Shown here piece by piece: positions 34,751-45,647 of a stretch of DNA of 64,000 bases. Made by a program: the position numbers and the translations under genes. This DNA comes from Circinella umbellata (lineage: Eukaryota > Mucoromycota > Mucoromycetes > Mucorales > Lichtheimiaceae): positions 372,001 through 436,000 of the forward strand of contig JAIWNF010000027.1 in NCBI GenBank assembly GCA_025093555.1, read 5' to 3'. The notes under the pieces are model-generated. The model was not told the DNA's origin. It searched no databases and was given only the letters and a program-made list of their open reading frames with translations. Every line of letters starts with the position of its first letter. Within the stretch, counting starts at the first letter, position 1.

Positions 34751-36775
34751 TTAATCACGACGGCCACCAATTTTAATAGTCTTGAGACTTGGGATTATTG
34801 CCTTTTTACGAGATGATGATGGACCTGCAATTGATGGGGTTGAAGAACCTGGAAGGCCTAAAAATGATTTTTGTTGTTGTGCTGAAATTTTTGTAAAACT
34901 GTTACGTTTAAGAACTGAAGCAATCAGAGGTAATCGTTCGGGATGATGAAGTACAGTATTACTGACTGTAACATAGGCTGACATGGTCGATATTTGCCGT
35001 TGTAAATTGGCCTTGGACCATTTCTTTTCTTTCTTTTCTTCGGCCTTTCTTGCATTACGACAACCATATGTATGATAACACACTATAAATTTACGATACA
35101 CTTGTTCATGAGATAATCCGCACATACGCCAAAAAGCATAATGAAGATAATTATCTCTCATGAATGCTTCGACCTCGGCACGCTCGTCATCTTCTACTTG
35201 TTCTCCTTCTTCTTCACAACTGAGTGGGATGTTGCTTTCTTTCATATGATCCTTTTCGTCCTGACTATTACAACTATTCCGACGTCGATTCCCTGAAGCA
35301 GTAATCGCCCCACTGTTGTTATTTCCCGAATTGAAGGCCTGTTGCATCCATTCATGTTGACCAAGCAAATCAAGTGTCTTGTTATCACTGAATGAAACAT
35401 CCAAAGTACTTGTATAATATGCAATATAATGTAATGAAAACGTATGTCGAACAATCATGGACATAAGAGCCGGTACAAATAATGGATAGGCCTTGATCAA
35501 TTCTTTTGGTTTCAAAACAATATTTCCATCTTGATCTCGTTCATGATCTTCAGGTAATACTTCTCCTTCTTCTCCTCCATCACATAATAATTTATCAGTT
35601 AATATTTGTGAAAAATCAAAATCTGGAATAGCTGCATGAGCCAAATGGGTATCACCATTAAAATCAAATAAACTAAATTGATCTAAATCCAATGGTGGGA
35701 ATGTTGTTGTTATTATTGTTTCAGGTGGTGAGGAAGTTGAATTATTATCAGAAGATACTGAAGTGGTAGCAGGTGGAGTTGGAACCATGGTGCGCCAATA
35801 TTGTAATTCTTGAAATAATTCTTGATTAGTTTTTTCTAGCTTAGTATTAACCAATTTAAGTTGCTCTATCTCTTTATCTTGCTCTTCCACTTGAGATTCT
35901 AACTGCTCAATATATTCTATTGTGTAATTTTGAATTATATAGTGACATTACATGCCCGACATGATTTTTTTTAAAAAAAAAAGTTTAATTTTCAGGTTTC
36001 ATTTAAATTTGTTTTTTCAAGTTACATACGCTTCCCCGAAACAAGAAAATTCGATTTACAAACCTTTTCGTCGTACGCGAAAGTTACGCGCAGATATCTT
36101 GTTTCGTAATTGACGACGTTGCTTAGATGATAGCTTTTTTAATTCCATTGCACCCTCATCAGAATCCTCCTCATCGGATGATTGTGAACGGGACTTTTTC
36201 TTTTTTTTATAAGCGTTTTGTGGTACTTCAGTAACAAAAATAGGTTCTTTCATCCGGTTGGCTTGTCTTCTTTGTGTCGATTTGGTCACTTTACGAGCTG
36301 CTGAAGCAGGTGATGGGTTGGGATTCACCATGGTAATATGTGTATCATCTGATTGGAAGAATGAAATCATTTGTTGTTGTTGCTGTTGTTGTTGCTGAGT
36401 AATTGAGGACTGTTGCTCTGATTGGTCCTTTATTTGTTGCGGGGGAGTAGAAGGCGTTAGATTTGTATTAAATTGTTGAAATTCAAACATTGGCATCTCA
36501 GTTACATCCGTCATTAAAGTACTAGTAGAAGCAAGAGGAGGGTTTTCGTTGAGCAAAAAAGCCTCGGCTTCCATCAAAAACTTTGTAATATCATTATCAT
36601 CTTTAGTTTGAGGACTTAAAGAAGAAGAAGATACCATGAAACTGTTTATATTACTATTTTCATTGCTATTAGAACTATCGACAGTTCCTACATTCTCATT
36701 ACCATTGTTCAACAATGTATTATTGTCATTTATATTGGTTTGCATTGGCGAATTGAATAAGTTTGTAAAGTCCAT
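34751..36775 (-). CDS. bZIP transcription factor
   Basis: Two exons, complement(34751..35916, 36064..36775), give 625 residues. The intron interrupts the bZIP itself and uses a less common GTTTGT donor. The basic region is LSSKQRRQLRNKISARNFR followed by VRRKEYI (about 217-242), with the N-x-x-S-A-R-x-F-R DNA-contact pattern. A leucine zipper follows: LESQVEEQDKEIEQLKLVN then TKLEKTNQELFQEL. N-terminal to it are Asn/Ser/Gln-rich activation-like regions, a Q9 run, and a Ser/Asp/Glu patch (RSQSSDEEDSDEGA) that may be phosphorylated. The C-terminal half contains a hydrophobic helical segment (LFVPALMSMIVRHTFSLHYI) and an AFWRMCGLSHEQVYRKF stretch that looks like a folded domain I do not recognise. 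It probably binds DNA as a dimer; its targets are unknown. Confidence 0.9.
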
Positions 36776-38382
36776 GACAACTTTTAGAAGAGAAAAAAAA
36801 GGTGAAGTGAAGAAGAAGAAAAAAGGCCCGGGAGAATAAGAGAGAGGGAAGGGTAAGATTCAGTTATTACATTTTCCCTCATGCACTTTTTAATGCTTTG
36901 GAAACTGAACTAAGAGTGGCTGACGATATTTACAAAAAAGGAAAAATTATTGCGTATTCTCGTTTACGAAAAAGGAAATCAATTTGGGTTCAATTGACCC
37001 CCTCAAGTGAAAAAGGAAGCTTAAATTACATAAGCTCATTGATTGAGTCAAAATAATTATATGCATCTTTCTTCTTTTCTCTTCTTGTTTTCCTTTTTTT
37101 TTTCTTTCTTGAAAGTATAGGTTGGGAAACTTTACTGTTTTGATATTAGAAATATTATTTAATTATACGTACGTGGTCGAAGGAGTATTTTGTACAATTG
37201 GTTTAACAAAATCAGTCTATTGATATAAGTATACATTAAGTATAAACGAAAAAAAAAGTGATTAACAATGATTATAACGGAAACATCTTTTTTTATGCAG
37301 TATATTAGAAGTATTACAGTAAGTTATCGACAAGCTGGTTGCATCTAAAGTTCCTTTTAGGCTTATAATATAAAAATAAAGAATCAGTCACATGGGACAC
37401 ATAAATGCATTTATATTCCCCATTCGTTAATTATTACCTCTAATCTTTCCCAGTTGACTGGAAAAGACATTATCAGGCAAAAATATTTCCCTCTCCCGTT
37501 CTAAATGAGGTTGTACGGTCTAATCATTCGGATCAGTGCTGTGAACTAAAAAAAAGTATAACTTGTTCTTCCCCCTTCCTCACAACATATATAATACTGT
37601 ATTTTCTATAAAAAAAAATCCCAAGACAAAACGAATTCATGAAACGGTCCTTGGCTGTACAATAATATTATAGCTCAAAAGTGAGAAAAATAAGGGTAGA
37701 GTTCGATTGTAAGGCAATAACACTAAACTTCATTTGTATTCTAATAATAGAAAAGGGTCCCAGTTTCAACAGTTCTGTATGTATGTTAAAAAGTTGATAG
37801 TTTTTCTGGTCAAATCTAATTGCTTTATTTTTCCACATATATATATATATATATAATATTCATCAATCTATAAGTACGTACGTAGGCCATTCGTTAAAAG
37901 AATCATGAGTTGAAAATTATCAATATAAATTTTCTAACTAAAATAGAACTTTTACATACAACTATACTTTGTTTTTCTTAAATGAATGAAACGAACAGAT
38001 TGTCGGAGAAAAGAATTTACCAGCTCTAGTGTACCTTTTTTATTTATAAATGTGAGAGATTCTAGATTTCTTTCATATGCATCCAGTACAGACATCTCAT
38101 ATTCTGCTTTTGTTTAATCTTGCTTTTTTGCACCCGATAGAGAGATGTTACACTAACTCTCATTAAGTTACCCCGACGCGTTGAAAACTTTACATTTGTT
38201 CTTTTTTTCACAAATTTTTACATGACATATGTTACTATGACTATGTAAAAAAGCGCGTTTGTTTTTTCTATCAGAGAAAAGCGTTGTTAAGCAACGTATT
38301 GTCATGGTAAAGGAATTTTCATACCCTATTCTTAGTTTGACAAGAAATGTCGCTATCAATAGTTTTTACAGATCTTTTGATC

Positions 38383-38417
<35 letters not shown>

Positions 38418-39480
38418 ACTCGGTGCCTCCCGCTTAATGCCGATCATTTTCATTGTGAATTTACTTGATGTAGATCGCTATTGTTATTACCGTTGGTGAA
38501 TATGTATTTTTCAAAAAGACTTCCCGTTGATAATATGATAATAATATTTTGCTTTAACTAGTGTTAAAATTAGCTACGCATCATCATGATGTTATTTGAA
38601 AAGTATATTATTACGTATATAACAGTAATATCATTTGAATCACGATTCTATACCACAGAGCCCTTATGCGGTAAATTCTGTAGTTAGCCTTCTTTATTAA
38701 AACATGTTACCAGGCATTTTATTTTTGTTCTTTCTTTTTTTTACCAACTACTTTTCTTTTTGACTTTTACCTTCTGTGACTTATTCTTTCTACACATTCC
38801 TTTTCACACTTTTTCTTTTCTTCCAACATTCAAGTTACTCTTCTTTTCTTTTCACGTTCCTTTTGACATTTATTTTTCAGTTACTTGTAACTTTCAAAAA
38901 AAAAGTAGAGTAACTTCTCCTTTTTTTTGCACCTTTTCTTATCAACAATACGAAAAAAAAAGTGGAGTAAGTACTACTCTTTTTTTTTTCTTTATTCCAT
39001 TATTTATTACACTTCTACTTTTCTTTACTATCATTATTTTCTTGCTCCATTTAGTCAAAAGACTAATAACTTTCGACAGACGATAGTTACTGCAAACCAT
39101 TTAAAGATACAAGGTTTAATAATACTTATTATTTTTACTACAATGAACTTCGCTCATGCTACTAATTTTGTTGATAACTTTTTATTTTTTACTATAGCTG
39201 ATTGGTTTGTCCGCATTCACTTGGAAGCCTGAGTGCATAAACGTATCACCAGTAGACCTACAAGCACTACAATGATGGCCTTTTGAATCTTGCTAGCTTT
39301 ATCCCTGTAGCTTGATAAATCATGCGGTGTCTCATATATTCAACGGCGAACTACAGATCTGTTTTACATTATCATAACGGTTAGCCATCTCCCATAATTA
39401 GTCATAATTAGGGGTTTTCCAAGGTGTCAAGATTGGTTTTGATTATGAAGAAGCGAATCAAACACACCTCTTTTACTTTG
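36776..39480. other. gene-poor region, left part
   Basis: 2.7 kb upstream of the bZIP gene without a supportable gene. It contains the bZIP promoter, a (TA)n stretch near 37838-37856, a T31 homopolymer at 38386-38416, and a strikingly pyrimidine-rich segment (38700-39060) in which short AAAAAAAAAGTRGAGTAA-like blocks recur at about 38897 and 38955. Around 39060-39480 base composition is more balanced and a possible TATAG acceptor precedes GCTGATTGGTTTG at 39197, but no gene model holds. Confidence 0.5.
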
Positions 39481-39521
39481 TTAAAAAAAACGCGTGCCCA
39501 GCTCCTTCATATTTGAGATTT

Positions 39522-39983
39522 TTCTGCAAACGACCCAAAAACGACCCTTTCAACAAAACGACCCGAAAACGACCCTTTCAGCAAAACGACCCCAAAACGA
39601 CCCTTTCAACAAAACGACCCGAAAACGACCCTTTCTGCAAAACGACCCAAAAACGACCCTTTCAGCAAAATGACCCAAAAACGACCAAACGACCCAAAAA
39701 CGACCCTTTCAGCAAAACGACCCGAAAACGACCAAACGACCCCAAAACGACCCTTTCAACAAAACGACCCGAAAACGACCCTTTCTGCAAAACGACCCAA
39801 GAACGACCCTTTCAGCAAAACGACCCAAAAACGACCCTTTCAACAAAACGACCCCAAAACGACCCTTTCAACAAAACGACCCCAAAACGACCCTTTCTGC
39901 AAAACGACCCAAAAACGACCCTTTCAGCAAAACGACCCGAAAACGACCAAACGACCCAAAAACGACCCTTTCTGCAAAACGAA
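39522..39983. repeat. 28-bp minisatellite, about 14 partly degenerate units
   Basis: The basic unit is AAAACGACCC + TTTC(A/T)(A/G)C + AAAACGACCC + one variable base (A, C or G), giving a 28-bp period. Each unit is thus two copies of the decamer AAAACGACCC with alternating 7-base and 1-base spacers. CCCTTTC occurs 14 times. Some units are shortened to AAAACGACCAAACGACCC. Because 28 is not a multiple of 3, the + strand stays open in more than one frame (for example 39513-40043), so the long ORFs here are a by-product of repetition and not genes. Confidence 0.9.
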
Positions 39984-41940
39984 GAAACGTTCTTTTTGTT
40001 TCATCAATTTGTAAAGAAAAGGAACTTTTTTCTGTGCAGCTGAAATCCACCAAAGTCTGAAAGAAGTTGACTAGACAAAGATTGGATGTTTAAATGGGTG
40101 CACATGGAAACTAGCTAAAAGTATAAAAATGTCAACGTACCATTTTTTTATTTTTTATTTTTACATCAATTCAATCAATACTTTTTTGGATATTTTATTT
40201 ATTGCTAAAAAAAATGATGTGTGGTGTGAAGGGAATACAAAATGAAAAATAAAAACATGAATAAATTGAAGAAGTACCTTGCTGGTATCAATATGATGGC
40301 ACTCTCATCAATGTTGAGATATTGGATTGCAGTTGTATACGTACTAATGAATAATAATAATAATAATTCACCCAGTACTTCGATTTGGATAGAGTTGCAG
40401 TGGATCGGCCCGTCTTCTCTTTTTGTTATCCATATAGACTTCTCTTCACTTCTATTATAGAAATTACTATTCCTCTCACAAATTTCAATAATTGTATAAA
40501 CGAATTAGCAATTGGATTTAAACTGATTTATATTCAACAAAACTGGTTGATGAAACTTCAGTGCAACGCAGCAACAATTTGTTTATAATAAAATAAATGC
40601 GTTTTTATCAATCACAAATATCGATTTGTATATTCTTTTATTAAGTTGAGAAATGGTTTTATGTTATAGACAGAAAGAAAAGAAGGAATCATATTCAGGA
40701 GTAACGTAAAATTATAAAATATAAGAGACAAGTTAAAGAAATGAGGGAACTTTGAGAAGCATATATAAATATATTTATAGATTCCAATAAACATATGCGT
40801 AATAATGATAAATGTTTTGATTGTTTGGATTAGAGTTGCTGTATTCGTACTGTTTTAAAGTATCACCAAGTTGCTTTGCTACTTTGGTGATGTGGTTTGT
40901 GTATACATAAGTTGGATCATAATTTCTATGGACTCACCTGTCGAGATGCTCTGTTCATCAGTGCGTTTTTTCTACTATATTCAATAGAAACATATGCTTC
41001 CGTACACTCTATTATTAAATTATATTAAAGAAAAAAAACTATAAATTAAACACTAAGTTTTCTTTTAATTCTACTATAATAGAAATAAGAAATTATTTTT
41101 TTACACTTTTTATTCTATACATATATTGGTGGAGTCGCTGCATGAAATATTTTTTAACCGCGCATATATTTCAAACCTTAATTGAAATTAACTGGCAACT
41201 AGGTGGGTTAAAACATCAATGGGTGTTTTTTTAAGGCTTTGACTTCGTATATTATGTACGAGCTGACGATATACTACAATCAAAAGAGCGAACTTATCAA
41301 ACCAATCACTACAAACCGTTGAAAGTAATGATGGGGAGAAAAAAAGAAAAAAGGAAGAGCATAATTGATTATTTTTGTTCCGAAAAAATACTGTACTTAC
41401 TATTACCATTTGAGTTAGATATACGAATCAAGAAATCCATATAATTACAGCTTGTTCTCCTTGATCTTTACAAAAGTTGGAGTGGTGACAAACCAACGCT
41501 TCAAACATGAAAACAAACGATAAATAGGGGTCAAGACCATTATTTTTCTACACATTTTTTTGGAGTCAATACGAAAAAAAGGACACGTAAAGGTAGACTT
41601 TTTATTATTATCTTCAAATTGATATGTGACTTTATTTAGAATTATATTGTGTTGTTATGGGAGCATTTAATTTACGAAGACACTACTATTCAATAGATAC
41701 TTTATTACCTTTATCAAAATTATGAATAATCTGCGAAAGTTTGTGCAACAGCTGTATGTCGCTAAGGTGAGTGATATGCATTCTTTTTTAATGAAGCTTT
41801 CCATTATATCAGCTGTTTTTATGATCTTATTTTATTTGACATGTAATTGTTTTTATCAGAGAAATAATATTAATATTACTTTATCGTACCTCGAACTAAT
41901 ACATAGATATCCAAGTTAATTTGATCTCGGTGTATGACGA
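39984..41940. other. gene-poor region, middle part, with gene-like fragments
   Basis: No confident gene. Two stretches look coding-like. Near 40242-40348, MKNKNMNKLKKYLAGINMMA continues through a WIAVVY string up to a GTACTAAT donor-like site. Near 41658-41766, MGAFNLRRHYYSIDTL ends at a TGA, then MNNLRKFVQQLYVAK in another frame runs to GTGAGT. Neither resembles a family I know; they may be relics of transposons or lost genes. The rest is AT-rich with A and T runs. Confidence 0.35.
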
Positions 41941-41949
41941 TCCTATGAA

Positions 41950-42210
41950 CCACAAGAGACAAAATAAGTAACAAGGTAAGTTACAAGGCTGGCGATCGAA
42001 TAAGGTAAGTAGCAAGGCTAGTTATTCACCAAGATAAGTGACAAGGCTGGCGATTCGACAAGATAGGTAACAAGGCTGATCAAACAAGGTAAGTAACAAG
42101 GCTGGCGATCAAACAAGATAAATAACAAGGTAGGTGATTCAACAAGGTAAGTTACAAGGTAAGTGGTTCAACAAAGTATGTGTCAAGTCCAACGATTTAA
42201 CAAGTTAGGT
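41950..42210. repeat. about 29-bp degenerate tandem repeat carrying perfect 5' splice-site consensus
   Basis: Unit approximately AACAAGGTAAGTAACAAGG then CTGGCGATC. The nonamer AAGGTAAGT, fully complementary to the 5' end of U1 snRNA, occurs at 41973, 42002, 42086, 42144 and 42156, with near matches (AAGATAAGT, AAGGTAGGT) between. At least seven degenerate units are visible. No gene is associated with them. Confidence 0.8.
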
Positions 42211-42214
42211 GATC

Positions 42215-42835
42215 GGAAAAAAAAGTGAGTGAAAGGATGTGAGTGAAAGAGTAGAAGGTAATGGGTGGAAGTGAGTGACTGGAAGTAAAAGGATGGAAGA
42301 CAATGTTGAAAGTGAAGGGGTGCGAGTAAATGAAATCTAATGGGTATAAATGAATGAGCGGAAGTGGATGCAAGTAAAGGGGTGCAAGTGAATAAGTGGA
42401 TGTGGATAAGGGAAGGTGAATGTATGTAAGTGTGTGAATGATAATGTAGAGGTAAATGCGTGTAAGTGAAGGAGTAGAACCAAATAGATAGAAGTGTAAG
42501 AGTGTTAATGAAGTGGCTGTAAGTGAAGTGTAAATAAATGCATGTGAGTGAATAGGTGGAGGTAAACAGTGGAAGCAAAAGAGTGGAAGTGAATGAATGG
42601 AAGCGAAAGAGAGTGAGTAAAAGGGAGTGACTGAAGGAGTGTAAGTGGGTGGAAGCTAATGGTGTCAATGAATAGGTAGACGTGAAGGGGTGTGGGTGAA
42701 GGAGTGTGTGCGAATGAATGGAAGTGAATGAGTGTAAATGTAGGAGTGTGGGTGATGGAGTGTGAGCGAAGGAGTGCAAGTGAAGGGGTGAAGGTGAATG
42801 GCTGGAAGTGAAGGAGCGGGAGTGAGGTGCTTTCT
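42215..42835. repeat. degenerate GTGAGTGAA / GTGGAAGTGAATG purine-rich minisatellite
   Basis: About 620 bp with almost no C on the + strand, built from shuffled short units such as GTGAGTGAAGGAGTG and GGAAGTGAATGAGTG. Strong G+A strand asymmetry. The - strand reads as a 198-residue Ser/His/Thr/Leu-rich ORF (42183-42779), which I treat as an artefact of the repeat. Confidence 0.85.
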
Positions 42836-43605
42836 TGTATGTTCGCCGTTAGGTTGACAATACTAGGTTAGGCATATCAGGTTATTACTATAGTTAATAA
42901 CCGAACCATAGTAGTTTTAACAAGCTTCTATGGCGACATTTTTTTTCTTTTCTTTTTTATATTTATAATATATATATTTATATATACGTATTGAGAAAAC
43001 AACCATAGTGTGGCCGTTATAATGAGATCAAGGAAATGGCAAGCAAGAGACCTCTTCTTAATTTGGCGGTAGATCCAAGAATTATTGATGAATCAAGGCA
43101 AAGAAAATAGTTTCATGGCCAAGATAATGTAGTAACGTTTGGATGAACAAACTCTCAATTTTTATATGTACATATATATTTATTTTTCACCCTATTTTTT
43201 CTTTTCATTACAGTGTTTGATGAAACAAGGTATTTGAATTAAAGAAAAACGTGCTTTAATTATATGGGTCATAGAATGCTTTACTTTACTTTGTTCTACT
43301 TCTTATATCATAATATGTAGATACGATTAACAAGACGAACGGAAAATTGTATTTGGTTGAGGTAAGGGTTGGAATATTATATACGGCGAACAAGTGGAGG
43401 GCAAGCGATACAGTTTTCTTCGATTCGGTATCTACACTATAATTTAATTGGTGACATTACAATCATAATAATACAAACTGAAGAAATGATAATTACCGTT
43501 TGCTATATACTATTAATGTCTGTATAAACATTTTTAACTTACGTAGTGGATACAATAAATTCGACTCATAAAACAAGCCATTACCAAAGGAATTGCATCA
43601 AACCA
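42836..43605. other. gene-poor stretch with coding-like fragments
   Basis: Islands of higher GC resemble exons. 43036-43110 reads MASKRPLLNLAVDPRIIDES and ends at TAG. 43321-43427 follows a TATGTAG acceptor and reads TINKTNGKLYLVEVRVGIL, continuing through ANKWRASDTVFFDS to a GTATCT donor-like site. I could not join them in one frame with each other or with the micro-gene that follows, so they are listed as fragments of an unknown, possibly decayed gene. Confidence 0.35.
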
Positions 43606-44083
43606 ATGGACATACTAAAAAAAGGGTCTGTGGTAAGAACCGCACAATTTGTAGCTGTTGAAATTATATGCTTACGTATACTTTTTTTATGTTTATTCTT
43701 TAGTGGAATTCAAATATCAATCGATTAGCTACTGTAAAGTGATAAAGTGCCAACATTTTACAATATGAACGAAGTATAAGGAGGATCAGCTAATAGTGAT
43801 TACAAACTTATATGCTTAGTTTCATAGTAATGAAAGAAGTCCAAAGGAGCATAAAATAAAAAGGTAATAATTTATACTTTGAAGTTTTATTCCGATGATT
43901 TGGTGGTTATAAAAGCAGTTAATTATTAATGGTATTTTTTCTTATATATATTATAGATCAACGAAAAAGAAATCTCGACTGTATATGAAACGGGAATTGA
44001 ATGGCAGAACATACTATTGTTGCTATGGGACCAAAAAAGTAATCAAAAGGTACATTGGTAAAGAAGACAAACAACATGATTAA
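43606..44083 (+). CDS. candidate four-exon micro-gene, 75 residues, or 3' end of a larger gene
   Basis: Exons 43606..43632, 43704..43733, 43820..43863 and 43957..44083 join in one frame through three introns (71, 86 and 93 bp) with GTAAGA, GTAAAG and GTAATA donors and CTTTAG, GCTTAG and TTATAG acceptors. Sizes and signals match confirmed introns in this window. The product is basic, with Lys-rich KIKRSTKKKSRLYMKREL and a C-terminal GRTYYCCYGTKKVIKRYIGK. I do not recognise it. Upstream sequence is also coding-like, so the ATG at 43606 may not be the true start. It may equally be the decayed tail of a mobile element. Supported only by phase, splice signals and composition. Confidence 0.4.
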
Positions 44084-45647
44084 AACGAACAATCCTATTA
44101 ATATTATTAACAATTAATAAATCGCGACGACGGCGGATTGGATGAAACTACTCCTTTTTTAATATTCTTTGGAGAATAACTTTCAAGCTTTATAATAAAC
44201 TATTCTTTTTTACCAATAAATATAATTATTAAAGCTGTCTTAAAAAAGTTATATTTGACATCATTAATGTCTTTGAGAGTTTGGTTACTGTTGTTTATTT
44301 CTTAAACAAAATAAAGATATCAAAGTCGGATAACATATCCAAAAGATTGTTTAGATTAATTGCTCCTACGTGGTTCTGTAAAAAATAACTCTGTTTCTCC
44401 GTTATTATGTTTTTCTTCCCACTAATTTAACCTTTTTCTCTACAATTATTACAGACTCTGTTTTTTGTACGTATATACGTATTAATATATCTGTAGACGT
44501 AAGAAAGTTGACTATATGCCCATAGGCGCCAGATACTATAGTATTTGTTTCTAATAAACACAAAAATCTTTAAACCTTGACTTCTTCTCTTTATCATATA
44601 ATAATGATGTAAGACTTTATCTTAAAACAACTAGCTACATTTATATATAAGCTGTCATCTTTTTTTGGAAAAAAAAAACTTGTATCATACAAATATGTAA
44701 CCTTGCAGTATGTTTTATAGTTGACGCATAAAAAAGTTTATGCTTTAAGCATTATATATCATATGATATTTAATATGCTATCATTATTATTATAATAAAT
44801 AGAATCGCGTTACAAATATAGTAAATTGCTATGCATAAAAATCCGGTTATTTAGAATTTAGTATTTATATCACGTAGCTGTCAAGTATAGTTAAAACATC
44901 AGATCTGACTAGTCCGTATATACATTTATAATATAATTCACTCCTTTTACGTAACTTGAACAGTATATATTACTATATAGTCATTTTGTCCTAATAATCG
45001 TATATTTATAAGTACGTGTACATAAAAAAATAATAAAATAGTCTTTAAACTTTTGTATCTAGTTAAAATTTGCATAATAGAAAACAAATTTACTCCCCTC
45101 TTCTTTTCAAATAGCTGATAAAAAAAAGCGTTATATTAAATAAATAGAGTCGACGAAAAAAGTTATTATTCATCTAACAATACTAAACCAATATATCTAA
45201 ATAGCATAACTTTATAGTAACAAATAGTAACAAATAGAAGAAATTCGGTGATAATTGAAAAAGGGAAACAAATCGCTGTTCTAACTTTTTTTTTTATTTT
45301 TTTGCTTGCTCCAATAAAGCAACTTTGACAAAAAAAACCGCGTCTTTTTTGTGTGTATATATGTCTATTTGAGAGTCTATTATTCCTTTATTATTATTCT
45401 TTTGGTGAGTTCTTTCTCTCTCTTTCTTTTTTTCTTTTCAACGTTTTGTTGAAAAGACAAAAAAAAAAAAAAAAGAAACACTCGTAATGTTAAAATAATA
45501 TTTATTTTGATTTATAATCTCATTATTTATATATTCTATTTTTTTATAATATATTTAACAAGCAGCCTATTCAAACTCTCTTGACATAACTTTTTGATTA
45601 TTATTATTATTATTTCTAAAAAAAAAACACTCGAGGTTTTTTTTTAT
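44084..45647. promoter_or_regulatory. gene-poor region, right part, and promoter of the CTK1-like gene
   Basis: 1.56 kb, AT-rich, no gene seen. Near 45410-45480 a CTTTCTTTTT-rich tract is followed by an inverted pair TTTTCAACG / CGTTTTGTTGAAAAG (45436-45458) and a poly-A run. The kinase ATG is at 45648; an upstream non-ATG extension of the frame (ATT repeats) is not taken as coding. Confidence 0.5.

Noticed and set aside
39513..40043. 176-codon open frame with KTTRKRPFQQNDP-type repeats
   Set aside because: It is the translation of the 28-bp minisatellite. The period is not a multiple of 3, so several frames are open at once; there is no start context or splice signal.
42183..42779. 198-codon - strand ORF rich in Ser, His, Thr and Leu
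   Set aside because: Reverse reading of the purine-rich minisatellite; composition and repeat explain the lack of stops.
43606..44083. Possible Fanzor/TnpB relic (WNSNIN compared with the RuvC-III WNRDxN motif)
   Set aside because: Only a few positions agree, the catalytic Asp is missing, and no zinc-finger cysteines or other RuvC motifs are seen upstream.
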